Origin: an uncultured Bacteroidia bacterium
GTDB lineage: Bacteria > Bacteroidota > Bacteroidia > Bacteroidales > CAJPTX01
Assembly: GCA_938040915.1 (NCBI GenBank)
Contig: CALHZE010000344.1
Span: 1 to 5,130, forward strand
Length of the DNA stretch: 5,130 nt
Direction of reading: 5' to 3'
How positions within the stretch are numbered: the stretch's first letter is position 1; each line of letters starts with the position of its first letter. The position numbers were made by a program, and so were the translations under genes. Shown one piece after another: positions 1 through 5,130 of the stretch. The notes below the pieces were generated by a model. The model saw nothing but the letters and a program-made list of their open reading frames with translations, had not been told where the DNA came from and ran no database searches.

Positions 1-1410
1 TAGCTCGCTATCAGGCATATTATAGCCTGCCAATGGGTCTGAGGCGATCAAAATGTCTTTCACAACGCCACCACTCTTAAGTGCCTCAAGATAAACACCC
101 CCAGGGTTCTTAAACGAACTCCAGAAACCCGCATAACGTCCTCCTACCACGTCGATAACAAATTGGTTATAACCCTCCTTGGGAGAAAGACGCGTACGTT
201 TCTTAGTCTTCAAGTCGACCCCATACAACTGGCGCTGCAAAACAGCACTCTCGTTAGATGCATAATAGAGTGTAGAGCCATCAATGCTAAAATCTAACAC
301 ATCCAAAACCTCCCAATCACCCACGGTTAGCGGAGCTAACAACTTCCCCTCTGTATTGTAAAGGTAAAGATGGTTATGCCCCGAACGCTGACTCTCCCAA
401 ACAAAAAGATCGGGACTGCCAGGGACGAACCGCACAGGGTTCATCGGTTCGACATACTTATCGCTGGTCTCTGTAAAGAGTGTCTTGTCTAACTTACCCG
501 TAGCCACATTATAGCGGTTTAGGTGCATCGTATCCTGCGCGCGGTTAAGTTCTGCCACATAAAGGAACTTCCCGTCCGGACTCCAAGCGAGGTTTGTGAA
601 ATACTGGTCACTCTTCATCTCGGTTTCCAACCAGACCTGTTTACGCTCGTCAAGCGAATAGATCCCGATCATTACACGGTGTGTCACGCCGCCCGCCATG
701 GGATAACGAATCGAGTGTAACGATGCCGGCGTGGTAGTAATGTCGACGAGCGGGTACTCGGTTACCATCCGTTCATCCAAGTGGTAATAAGCAAGATGAC
801 GCCCATTAGGAGACCAGTAAATCCCGCGTTCGATGCCAAATTCGTTACGATGCACAACGCGCCCATGGCGTATGCCCGCCTCTGCGAACCCCGCGACCTC
901 ATAGCGTTCCCCCTTAGCATCTAAGGCGACAATACTTTCTTCTTGGTTATACGAAATAGCTCGCCCCTGCGGCGCAAATTGTAAGTTCTCGGCATCCTCA
1001 GGAAGGGTCCACCCTACGCGTACTTTCTTTGCCTCGGGGTCGAGAAAAAGCTGCTGATTCTTGTGCCATAACTCGACCTCATTGCCAGAAAACCAGCGAT
1101 AGCCTGTCCACGCCGTTGGGTTACCACGAAGCCCAGCTGCAGAAAATAGTGACTCAAAATCAGAAAGACGATACGCGTGGGTATCGTTGCCTGCTACGAC
1201 TCTCAGTTCCTCGCCCTCGACATAGCTATAGGCATCTCGCCCCGGTATCCAGCGGAACTGAGCCAATGTTTTGGGAGAAAGACTCTTGCCCTCTGATTCG
1301 CGGAGGACAGCCTCCTCCATCGTGAGGTCGCGTTGCGCCATTCCACTCAGTGTTGTAAATAAAAAAGGGAGGAAGAGAGGTAGAATGAATCGTACTCGCA
1401 TAGCGGTCAT
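1..1410 (-). CDS. Dipeptidyl-peptidase IV-type S9B serine protease, N-terminal part (runs off left edge)
   Basis: Secreted prolyl oligopeptidase-family protease. Family members remove N-terminal X-Pro dipeptides (or tripeptides in the PtpA subtype) from peptides, feeding peptide-fermenting bacteria. The 470 codons present cover a signal peptide (hydrophobic about residues 6-19, likely cleavage near SGMA/Q) and most of the eight-bladed beta-propeller. Recognisable family stretches are VHRNEFGI (186-193) followed by WSPNG (199-203), YPMAG (236-240), LAWSPDG (274-280) with VAELNRAQ, YVEPMNP (319-325), GHNHLYLY (344-351) and GYNMPD (462-467). The last of these lies just before the alpha/beta-hydrolase domain. 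The Ser-Asp-His triad is therefore outside the window; whole enzymes are about 720 residues. The start at 1410 has an A/T-rich upstream region; an alternative ATG at 1401 gives MRVRF and an equally good signal peptide. The gene begins 11 bases after msrA, so it is probably cotranscribed. The N-terminus-binding motif is Asn-Glu (189-190), not the Glu-Glu of human DPP4, so dipeptidyl versus tripeptidyl specificity is open. Confidence 0.9.
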   Translation of the reverse strand, partial: MTAMRVRFILPLFLPFLFTTLSGMAQRDLTMEEAVLRESEGKSLSPKTLAQFRWIPGRDAYSYVEGEELRVVAGNDTHAYRLSDFESLFSAAGLRGNPTAWTGYRWFSGNEVELWHKNQQLFLDPEAKKVRVGWTLPEDAENLQFAPQGRAISYNQEESIVALDAKGERYEVAGFAEAGIRHGRVVHRNEFGIERGIYWSPNGRHLAYYHLDERMVTEYPLVDITTTPASLHSIRYPMAGGVTHRVMIGIYSLDERKQVWLETEMKSDQYFTNLAWSPDGKFLYVAELNRAQDTMHLNRYNVATGKLDKTLFTETSDKYVEPMNPVRFVPGSPDLFVWESQRSGHNHLYLYNTEGKLLAPLTVGDWEVLDVLDFSIDGSTLYYASNESAVLQRQLYGVDLKTKKRTRLSPKEGYNQFVIDVVGGRYAGFWSSFKNPGGVYLEALKSGGVVKDILIASDPLAGYNMPDSEL

Positions 1411-1421
1411 AAGATTTGTAA

Positions 1422-2012
1422 TTACTTGCTCTTAAGCAAGGTCTTAAATACTTTTTCAAATTTTTCTACTTTGGGCGCTACCACCAAACGGCAATACCCC
1501 TCGTTCTTGTTCAGCGAAAAATAATTGGTATGGTAGTCCTCTGCTGGATAGAATGCACGGAAGGGCTCGACCTGCGTAACAATCGGTTTCGGGAAGACCT
1601 TCTCAGCCGTTAGGGCAGCTATTGTGCGCTGTGCCTCTTCTCGCTGTGCCTCTGTGTGATAAAATATCACAGACCGATATTGCGTCCCAATGTCTGGTCC
1701 TTGTTGGTTAAGTGTCGTGGGGTCATGCATCGTGAAAAAGACCTTCAGTAGCTCAGTATATGAGATCTGAGCTGGGTCATAAGTAATCTGCACCACCTCG
1801 GCGTGCCCCGTCTCACCGGTACACACATCACGATAAGAGGGGTTGACGGTTGTCCCCCCACTAAACCCAGAGCGCACACTTTCCACACCGCGTAGCTGAC
1901 TAAACATAGCCTCGCTACACCAGAAACACCCCATACCAAACGTAGCTTGTTCCATAGCCTTCACTCCTCCCGAGAGTATTACGCACAATACCAACGACAA
2001 AAATAGTCGCAT
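1422..2012 (-). CDS. msrA: Peptide-methionine (S)-S-oxide reductase MsrA, exported form
   Basis: Reduces methionine S-sulfoxide in proteins back to methionine, a repair of oxidative damage. The protein is 196 residues. The catalytic motif GCFWC lies at residues 28-32, with Cys29 as the nucleophile. Further family blocks are CTGETGHAEVVQ, the QYRS strand, and a C-terminal GYCRLV in which Cys174 is the likely resolving cysteine. Residues 1-19 form a signal peptide (MRLFL, hydrophobic core, cleavage after VKA), so the enzyme should act in the periplasm or envelope rather than the cytosol. Cys10 sits inside the hydrophobic core and makes a poor lipobox. There is no MsrB domain fused, so only the S epimer would be repaired by this protein. 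The start codon comes 3 bases after the exonuclease stop, and the protease gene follows 11 bases after this stop. This spacing implies one operon without its own promoter. Confidence 0.95.
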   Translation of the reverse strand: MRLFLSLVLCVILSGGVKAMEQATFGMGCFWCSEAMFSQLRGVESVRSGFSGGTTVNPSYRDVCTGETGHAEVVQITYDPAQISYTELLKVFFTMHDPTTLNQQGPDIGTQYRSVIFYHTEAQREEAQRTIAALTAEKVFPKPIVTQVEPFRAFYPAEDYHTNYFSLNKNEGYCRLVVAPKVEKFEKVFKTLLKSK

Positions 2013-2015
2013 TTT

Positions 2016-2504
2016 TTACAAGATGTGCATCGCAATAACGGCACAAGCCTCCGCATCAGCCAATGCATTGTGGTGATTGGCAAGGTCATAACCAAACTGA
2101 GCCGCCACCGTGTGGAGCTGATAATTTTCCAATCCGTTCAAATCTTCGCAACGTCGTGCCGCTTTGAGGGTACAAAAAAACGGGGTCGTATAACAAAGAC
2201 CATAATGCTCTAGCGTGTGTTGCAAGACAGACGAGTCAAAAGGACTGTTATGCGCCACCAAAGGCAAATCACAAATAAACGCTTTCAGGTTTGGCCATAC
2301 CTCATTAAAACGAGGCGCATCATCGGTATCCACTTGCGAAAGACCGTGAATCCGAGTAAACCAGTAGTAGTTGGGATAAGGGTGAATAAGCGAGTAGAAA
2401 CTATCCTCAATCTTCCCATTCCTTACCCGCACCGCACCCACACTACACGCACTTGAGCGGTGGTTGTTAGCGGTCTCAAAATCGATAGCTACGAAGTCCT
2501 GCAT
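2016..2504 (-). CDS. DEDDh-family 3'-5' exonuclease (DnaQ epsilon-like)
   Basis: Stand-alone exonuclease of the DNA polymerase III epsilon-like / RNase T superfamily, 162 residues and a single domain. All five metal-binding or catalytic positions of the DEDDh class are visible: Asp8 and Glu10 (IDFET, ExoI), Asp90 (AHNSPFD, ExoII), and His145 with Asp150 (HNALADAEA, ExoIII in the H-x4-D spacing). The block from RIHGLSQVDT to EVWPNL (51-72) is typical of this small bacterial subgroup. No BRCT, helicase or polymerase domain is attached, and there is no signal peptide, so it should be a cytoplasmic nuclease acting on single-stranded DNA or RNA ends. Its substrate cannot be read from sequence. It is the first gene of the cluster with msrA and the protease. 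The start at 2504 has only a weak GGGAT upstream, as is common in Bacteroidetes, where A/T-rich leaders often replace Shine-Dalgarno sequences. Confidence 0.93.
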   Translation of the reverse strand: MQDFVAIDFETANNHRSSACSVGAVRVRNGKIEDSFYSLIHPYPNYYWFTRIHGLSQVDTDDAPRFNEVWPNLKAFICDLPLVAHNSPFDSSVLQHTLEHYGLCYTTPFFCTLKAARRCEDLNGLENYQLHTVAAQFGYDLANHHNALADAEACAVIAMHIL

Positions 2505-2776
2505 TTTATCCCACTAGCTTTTAGCAACCACAAGGTAGCTCTTTTTTACGAATTAACCGAAAACAGTGGCACACGTGCAGACGTCAACACCCCAAAGAGA
2601 CCAGACTTACGAGTCTGCGTTCCACACTCTCTGTGTTTTCTAGATATTGATAACCATTGCAATATGCCATATAGACAGTGCGAAAAGAGGGAAAACGTAT
2701 CAAAACTCCGTTTTCCCTCTTCTGTAGGGGTTAGCGTGCTAAAACCACACAGAGCCCCCAATCAACCTTCCCCCTT
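2505..2776. other. Intergenic region between the exonuclease and lipoprotein genes, with several dyads
   Basis: No convincing gene is present on either strand. Besides the 13-bp hairpin listed separately, I see a 6-bp stem CAGACT/AGTCTG with a 4-base loop (2602-2617), adjacent dyads ATTGCAAT and ATATGCCATAT (about 2656-2671), and TTAGCGTGCTAA (2731-2742). The exonuclease operon promoter must lie here. The best match I find on the minus strand is TACCTTGT (2530-2537) with a TTTC 21 bases upstream. It is only a partial fit to the Bacteroidetes consensus, so I do not call it as a promoter. Confidence 0.5.
2683..2723 (-). terminator. Probable Rho-independent terminator after the 256-residue lipoprotein gene
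   Basis: A perfect 13-bp inverted repeat (2685-2697 with 2709-2721) encloses an 11-base loop. Read on the minus strand, the second arm ends in four T residues before the sequence turns GC-rich. A G-T and an A-T pair can extend the stem. It lies about 55 bases past the lipoprotein stop codon and before the exonuclease operon, the expected place for a terminator. The T tract is short and part of it is in the stem, so termination may be modest. Confidence 0.6.
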
Positions 2777-3547
2777 TCACTGCTCTTTAATCTGGACAGC
2801 GATTTCCTTGCTTAACACTAATCCATTGGCAAAGCTCAGGGTTACCTCAATTTGTTGACTAGGGTTTGAGGGTTTCTGGGTAAACTCTATGCTCATCACC
2901 AAACCATACACATATTCCTTCTTGCCTCGATATCCACTCTCTCGGAAAGTAGGATATTTAATCGGAGTAAAAGGTTCTTCTGGCTTGATTAGATAGCTCC
3001 CATTGCTACCATCTTCAATATTTGTTGGCTTTAATGTCTTGTCAAAGACATAATCAAAAGATTCAAATCTTAGCCGAATGATATCTTTTAACGAACTGCC
3101 CAATGGGTGCGCCTCATCATAACCAGTAAGTGTTTTTACTGATATGTCGGAAATGGAAGACTCTATGGTCTGCGTATATGTTGGGGTCGGATGCCGATAT
3201 CCCTCTTTCTTGGGCACATCACCTATTACGCTAGCTAGTTTCTTAAACTCTGCAGAAGTAGCTTCGAAGAACTGGTTATAGCTATTGCCATACAAGAGCA
3301 AAAACAGGGCTGTGCGTTCACTTTCCCCAAAGTCATAACCATTGCCCGTACCCTCCTTAATTTCTAACCCCTTTACTTTCAAAATATCTGTAAAGAAATA
3401 TGGCGAGGTACTCCCTTCTCCATCTAGTCCGTTTCGTTTTTCGCTCCCCTTTTGAGACGAAGCTTCTCTTAACGACTGTCGAGTGCAAGAAGAAATCACC
3501 AAAGTCGCGAGACAGAGCACGGAGATAAAAATAAAGCGCGTTTTCAT
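2777..3547 (-). CDS. Lipoprotein of unknown function, 256 residues
   Basis: I do not recognise the family. Residues 1-20 are a lipoprotein signal peptide: MKTR, a hydrophobic core, then ISSC with Cys21 as the lipidated residue. The protein should therefore be anchored in the envelope. The stretch after the cysteine (TRQSLREASSQ, about 22-48) is polar and low in hydrophobics, typical of a tether, and lacks an obvious acidic surface-export signal. The remaining residues mix charged and aromatic positions (for example FESFDYVFD and KKEYVYGLV) and end with a likely beta-rich segment (EVTLSFANGLVLSKEIAVQIKEQ region), suggesting a soluble beta-containing domain. No other cysteines follow Cys21. By eye the gene is more AT-rich than the protease gene. 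It stands alone, with a probable promoter about 150 bases upstream and a hairpin downstream. The start at 3547 is preceded by a weak AAGG four bases away. Confidence 0.85.
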   Translation of the reverse strand: MKTRFIFISVLCLATLVISSCTRQSLREASSQKGSEKRNGLDGEGSTSPYFFTDILKVKGLEIKEGTGNGYDFGESERTALFLLLYGNSYNQFFEATSAEFKKLASVIGDVPKKEGYRHPTPTYTQTIESSISDISVKTLTGYDEAHPLGSSLKDIIRLRFESFDYVFDKTLKPTNIEDGSNGSYLIKPEEPFTPIKYPTFRESGYRGKKEYVYGLVMSIEFTQKPSNPSQQIEVTLSFANGLVLSKEIAVQIKEQ

Positions 3548-3698
3548 TTTACCTTAATGTCTACAAAGCAGACGGCAAATAGGAACAAGACTCTTAACTG
3601 TTTCTTTTTCGTCATACCGCATAAAACCATGAGTCGCATGGAGACTTAAGGAGTTGATATACACATCAACTAGCCACGCTTCCGCCCCATATTCTACA
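3548..3698 (-). promoter_or_regulatory. Likely long 5' leader of the lipoprotein gene, with hairpins
   Basis: If the promoter at 3699-3730 is real, the mRNA has a leader of roughly 145 bases. It contains a perfect 7-bp stem AGTTGAT/ATCAACT with a 6-base loop (3652-3671) and a 5-bp stem CCATG/CATGG (3627-3641). I do not recognise a known riboswitch or RNA thermometer, and no gene is visible here on either strand. Whether the structures regulate anything is inference. Confidence 0.3.
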
Positions 3699-3730
3699 CG
3701 AAGATATATTTTTTTAGAAACCTATACAAA
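3699..3730 (-). promoter_or_regulatory. Probable Bacteroidetes-type promoter for the lipoprotein gene
   Basis: On the minus strand TTTG (3727-3730) is followed, after exactly 20 bases, by TATCTTCG (3699-3706). The latter matches seven of eight positions of the Bacteroidetes -7 element TAnnTTTG. Spacing fits the 19-21 base norm for that group. It points towards the lipoprotein start about 150 bases downstream. Confidence 0.4.
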
Positions 3731-3745
3731 AGCAAGAGGCGCTCT

Positions 3746-3931
3746 ATGAAAAAAGCGGTAGAAGAGAAGCTCTTACTCATTTACGACCTCGAGACAAAAG
3801 GCAAATCACTTTTCACCCACATAAAGAGCGTTTGTGAGACGCCAGACACCTTAAAGCAGATGATGTAGCACTCTATCCTCTACTCAGCAGATGAAAAGCA
3901 AAAGCTCTACACTCCTTTCCCGAAATACTGA
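3746..3931 (+). pseudogene. Short amber-interrupted reading frame, possible gene relic or small protein
   Basis: An ATG with a plausible Shine-Dalgarno (AAGAGG, seven bases upstream) opens 40 codons ending in TAG at 3866-3868. The same frame then stays open for 20 more codons to TGA at 3929-3931. The first part reads MKKAVEEKLLLIYDLETKGK and continues to a Met-Met before the amber. The second ends DEKQKLYTPFPKY. Composition is protein-like: amphipathic, Lys/Glu-rich start with a Leu-rich helix. It could be a real 40-residue protein, a gene broken by a nonsense mutation, or chance. I do not recognise the family. It is the only plus-strand candidate in the window, and no good promoter is visible ahead of it. 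The hairpin beyond it has its T tract on the minus strand, so it does not serve this frame. Confidence 0.3.
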
Positions 3932-3934
3932 CAT

Positions 3935-3976
3935 AAAAAAAGGCGTCCCAGAGAACATACGCTTCTCTGAGACGCC
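3935..3976 (-). terminator. Rho-independent terminator of the tRNA-Leu operon
   Basis: A 14-bp stem with a single C-A mismatch (3942-3955 with 3963-3976) and a 7-base loop is followed on the minus strand by seven T residues (3935-3941). It begins 25 bases after the 3' end of tRNA-Leu(GAG). The T tract exists only on the minus strand, so the direction is clear. Confidence 0.9.
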
Positions 3977-4001
3977 ATGTCTCATAATACAAATGAATCA
4001 G

Positions 4002-4087
4002 TGCCCAGGACAAGACTCGAACTTGCATGTCCTTTAACAGACACCAGCCCCTCAAGCTGGCGTGTCTACCAATTCCACCACCTGGGC
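4002..4087 (-). tRNA. tRNA-Leu, anticodon GAG
   Basis: The 86-base sequence folds as a class II tRNA. The acceptor GCCCAGG pairs with CCTGGGC, with discriminator A. The D arm has a GTG/CAC stem, and the anticodon stem CCAGC/GCTGG holds the loop TTGAGGG. A long variable arm with a TGTC/GACA stem and a T arm with loop TTCGAGT follow. The long variable arm and discriminator A fit leucine. Anticodon GAG (4051-4053 on the plus strand) reads CUC and CUU codons. The 3' CCA is not encoded (CTG follows the discriminator), so it must be added by the CCA enzyme. It is the second gene of a two-tRNA transcript, 116 bases after tRNA-Leu(CAG). Confidence 0.96.
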
Positions 4088-4203
4088 AAAAATCAACACA
4101 ACCTTGCAAACAACATAGACACCCACCACAGAGCCCCAGCAACACCCCCTACTCCACTTGCCCTATAACAGACACCCGGAAAGCTCCCCACATTCTCCTT
4201 CGG
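4088..4203 (-). other. Spacer between the two tRNA-Leu genes
   Basis: This 116-base spacer, read on the minus strand, is rich in G and T and has no clear hairpin, T tract or promoter match. The two tRNAs are therefore probably processed from one precursor by RNase P and 3' nucleases. No further RNA gene is visible in it. Confidence 0.5.
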
Positions 4204-4287
4204 TGCCCAGGACAAGAATCGAACTTGCACAACATTGCTGTTACTAGTCCCTGAAACTAGCGCGTCTACCAGTTCCGCCACCTGGGC
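4204..4287 (-). tRNA. tRNA-Leu, anticodon CAG
   Basis: This is an 84-base class II tRNA with the same acceptor stem as its neighbour (GCCCAGG/CCTGGGC, discriminator A). The D stem is GCG/CGC, and the anticodon stem CTAGT/ACTAG carries the loop TTCAGGG. The variable arm forms AACA/TGTT, and the T arm loop is TTCGATT. Anticodon CAG (4251-4253) reads CUG. The discriminator is followed by CCG, so a full CCA is not encoded. It is the promoter-proximal gene, about 53 bases from the expected transcription start. Confidence 0.96.
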
Positions 4288-4506
4288 AGGTCAACGCTCG
4301 GAAACTCTAATTCCCCTCGCTAATCCCTCGTCCCTTAGCACGACACAAAGATAGATCTCTTTTTCGAAACAGCAAAATCTTAAGCCCCTTTTTTCTACAC
4401 ATACATCCACGACACCGCCACGAGAGTCCTCCTTTAGGAGAGTGCAAAGACCTTTAGATAAGCAAGATACCCCATCAACCCCTAACGGGCTCAATACGTC
4501 AAAAAA
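4288..4506 (-). other. Gap between the small lipoprotein gene and the tRNA operon
   Basis: Apart from the tRNA promoter and leader, I see no gene here. The lipoprotein stop (4507-4509) is followed on the minus strand by a run of six T residues, but no GC-rich stem precedes it. How that transcript ends is unclear; it may run into the tRNA operon. Confidence 0.45.
4346..4376 (-). promoter_or_regulatory. Bacteroidetes promoter of the tRNA-Leu operon
   Basis: On the minus strand TTTG (4373-4376), a 19-base spacer and TATCTTTG (4346-4353) match the Bacteroidetes sigma consensus TTTG/TAnnTTTG at every defined position with normal spacing. Transcription should begin near 4340 and reach the first tRNA after about 53 bases. 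A perfect match suits a strongly expressed stable-RNA gene. Confidence 0.8.
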
Positions 4507-5034
4507 TTACGGAATACCTAAGACCTGCACCCGCTCAACTACTCGCGAACGGAAGTAGAAATGCACTTCGTAAGGCGCTCCGGATGTGCGAAGCCGTAAG
4601 GTATCTGAAACCACCTCTGGGAGATCGCTGATCTTCGTCTGTAAAGAGTCAAGCGATAGCCCTACACGGATTCCCGCATTCAGCCGATAAGTTGGTTCGC
4701 CCAACGTAGCCGCCATAAAGCGTTCCTCGCCTTGCGCCGAACGGTAAAGGATAATCTTGCTTTCGCGAGGCAGTAGGAACTCATACAACGTGTCAGAGTC
4801 TTTACGGAAACGCGACGGTTGAAACAACATCCGCGTGGGTCGCACCGTAGGCAACTCGGCGCGGAACGCTGCAATAGTCCCCTCGTGTTGAAAGGGTCTA
4901 TGCAAAAGCGCGTCTACGGAGATGGGGGCTTCTTCTATCGCCCCGCGCCGCCCTTCTTGGCGAAAGGGTCGACACCCCATCCCCCACCAAAGGACCCCGA
5001 TAAATGACAAGCATAGCAAGACCTTTCGCCACAT
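4507..5034 (-). CDS. Small lipoprotein of unknown function, 175 residues
   Basis: The protein begins MWRKVLLCL with a hydrophobic segment and a Gly-Met-Gly-Cys site, giving lipidated Cys21. The lipobox is imperfect (Gly rather than Leu or Val at -3), but basic residues, core and cysteine fit a lipoprotein signal. The mature part is Arg-rich. Around residues 121-135 it has a segment (AGIRVGLSLDSL) resembling the I-R-x-G-M-S-x-D-x-L start seen in many small BamE/SmpA-like and Bacteroidales envelope lipoproteins. I treat this as a hint only. It ends in a beta-type strand (VERVQVLGIP). The start is ATG at 5034, seven bases after a strong GGGGAGG. A GTG at 5037 in the same frame is only four bases from that site and less likely. 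The ATG overlaps the upstream stop as TGATG, implying translational coupling. No clear terminator follows within the next 150 bases. Confidence 0.85.
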   Translation of the reverse strand: MWRKVLLCLSFIGVLWWGMGCRPFRQEGRRGAIEEAPISVDALLHRPFQHEGTIAAFRAELPTVRPTRMLFQPSRFRKDSDTLYEFLLPRESKIILYRSAQGEERFMAATLGEPTYRLNAGIRVGLSLDSLQTKISDLPEVVSDTLRLRTSGAPYEVHFYFRSRVVERVQVLGIP

Positions 5035-5129
5035 CACTTTTCCTCCCCGAGCGTGTAAACTATCCGTTGCAAGGTCGCGGCGATCTCTTTCCGACTACTC
5101 CCCAAATGACCGAGCTCACTCGGCGGGAT
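5034..5129 (-). CDS. C-terminal end of an unidentified protein (31 codons, runs off right edge)
   Basis: An open frame enters from the right edge and ends at TGA (5034-5036). The visible residues include SELGHLGSSRKEIAATLQRI and finish with GEEK. A Ser-Ser-Arg-Lys turn followed by an amphipathic helix vaguely resembles the end of a helix-turn-helix, but 31 residues are too few to name a family. Of the other two minus-strand frames, one is stopped near the edge and the other at about 5060. This frame's stop overlaps the next start (TGATG), which strongly supports it as coding and as part of one operon with the small lipoprotein. Confidence 0.65.
   Translation of the reverse strand: MPPSELGHLGSSRKEIAATLQRIVYTLGEEK
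5042..5048 (-). promoter_or_regulatory. Strong ribosome binding site of the small lipoprotein gene
   Basis: GGGGAGG lies inside the end of the upstream gene, seven bases before ATG 5034 and four before GTG 5037. The spacing favours the ATG and gives a TGATG stop-start overlap with the upstream frame. Confidence 0.6.
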
Positions 5130-5130
5130 C

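Noticed and set aside
1029..1325. Plus-strand 98-codon frame
   Set aside because: It is antisense to the protease gene, whose family motifs are clear; this is a shadow frame.
2546..2761. Minus-strand 71-codon frame in the intergenic region
   Set aside because: It spans the terminator hairpin, has no ribosome binding site that I can see, and its composition is not protein-like.
2460..2858. Plus-strand 132-codon frame across the intergenic region
   Set aside because: It overlaps the ends of two well-supported minus-strand genes and a terminator hairpin, and its translation has no recognisable features.
3942..3976. Hairpin as a terminator for the plus-strand short frame
   Set aside because: The T tract is on the minus-strand side only; the plus-strand side continues ATGTCTCAT without a T run.
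3873..4145. Minus-strand 90-codon frame, and plus-strand frames at 3977-4168 and 4027-4254
   Set aside because: They run through tRNA-Leu genes and, for the first, the terminator; they have no protein-like features or start signals.
4093..4281. Minus-strand frame beginning MAELVDALVSGT
   Set aside because: It is a translation of tRNA-Leu(CAG), a well-known kind of spurious protein made from leucine tRNA genes.
4398..4435. AAAGGAGGA followed by a GTG and an eight-codon frame on the minus strand, resembling a leader peptide
   Set aside because: The frame is only eight codons and codes nothing distinctive, and it lies upstream of a tRNA promoter rather than a coding gene. The Shine-Dalgarno match is probably chance.
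4291..4494. Minus-strand 67-codon frame
   Set aside because: It has a TTG start, odd cysteine-rich composition, and contains the tRNA operon promoter.

Overview
The window looks like ordinary chromosome from a member of the Bacteroidales, most likely Porphyromonas or a close relative. Three things point there. The dipeptidyl-peptidase IV-type protein at the left edge resembles the Porphyromonas gingivalis enzyme as I remember it. There is an exact Bacteroidetes-type promoter (TTTG, 19 bases, TATCTTTG) in front of the tRNA genes. Two of the proteins are small lipoproteins of the kind common in that group. Every confident gene is read from the minus strand, so transcription runs right to left; the gene order below follows transcription.

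Right edge (5130 to 4507): the last 31 codons of an unidentified gene overlap, by a TGATG junction with a good Shine-Dalgarno, the start of a small lipoprotein gene. A 219-base gap follows. It holds the promoter for a two-gene tRNA operon: tRNA-Leu(CAG), tRNA-Leu(GAG), then a strong Rho-independent terminator with seven T residues.

Middle (4001 to 2505): 454 bases without a secure gene. This stretch contains the tRNA terminator, a short plus-strand reading frame (40 codons, with an in-frame amber and 20 more codons beyond it) that may be a gene relic, and a probable promoter and long leader for the next gene. That gene encodes a 256-residue lipoprotein of unknown function. After it come a 13-bp hairpin that probably ends its transcript and a 272-base intergenic region.

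Left part (2504 to 1): a tight three-gene cluster, probably one operon. It encodes a DEDDh 3'-5' exonuclease, an exported peptide-methionine (S)-S-oxide reductase (MsrA), and the N-terminal 470 codons of a secreted S9B dipeptidyl-peptidase IV-type protease whose catalytic domain lies outside the window. Gaps between the genes are only 3 and 11 bases. MsrA and the protease both carry signal peptides and should work outside the cytoplasm: one repairs oxidised methionine in envelope proteins, the other trims proline-containing peptides in an asaccharolytic, peptide-eating lifestyle. The exonuclease is cytoplasmic and has no obvious link to them.

I see no mobile element, CRISPR array, toxin-antitoxin pair or defence system. 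The least explained parts are the amber-interrupted reading frame, the long leader and unknown product of the 256-residue lipoprotein, and the dyad-rich intergenic region ahead of the exonuclease.
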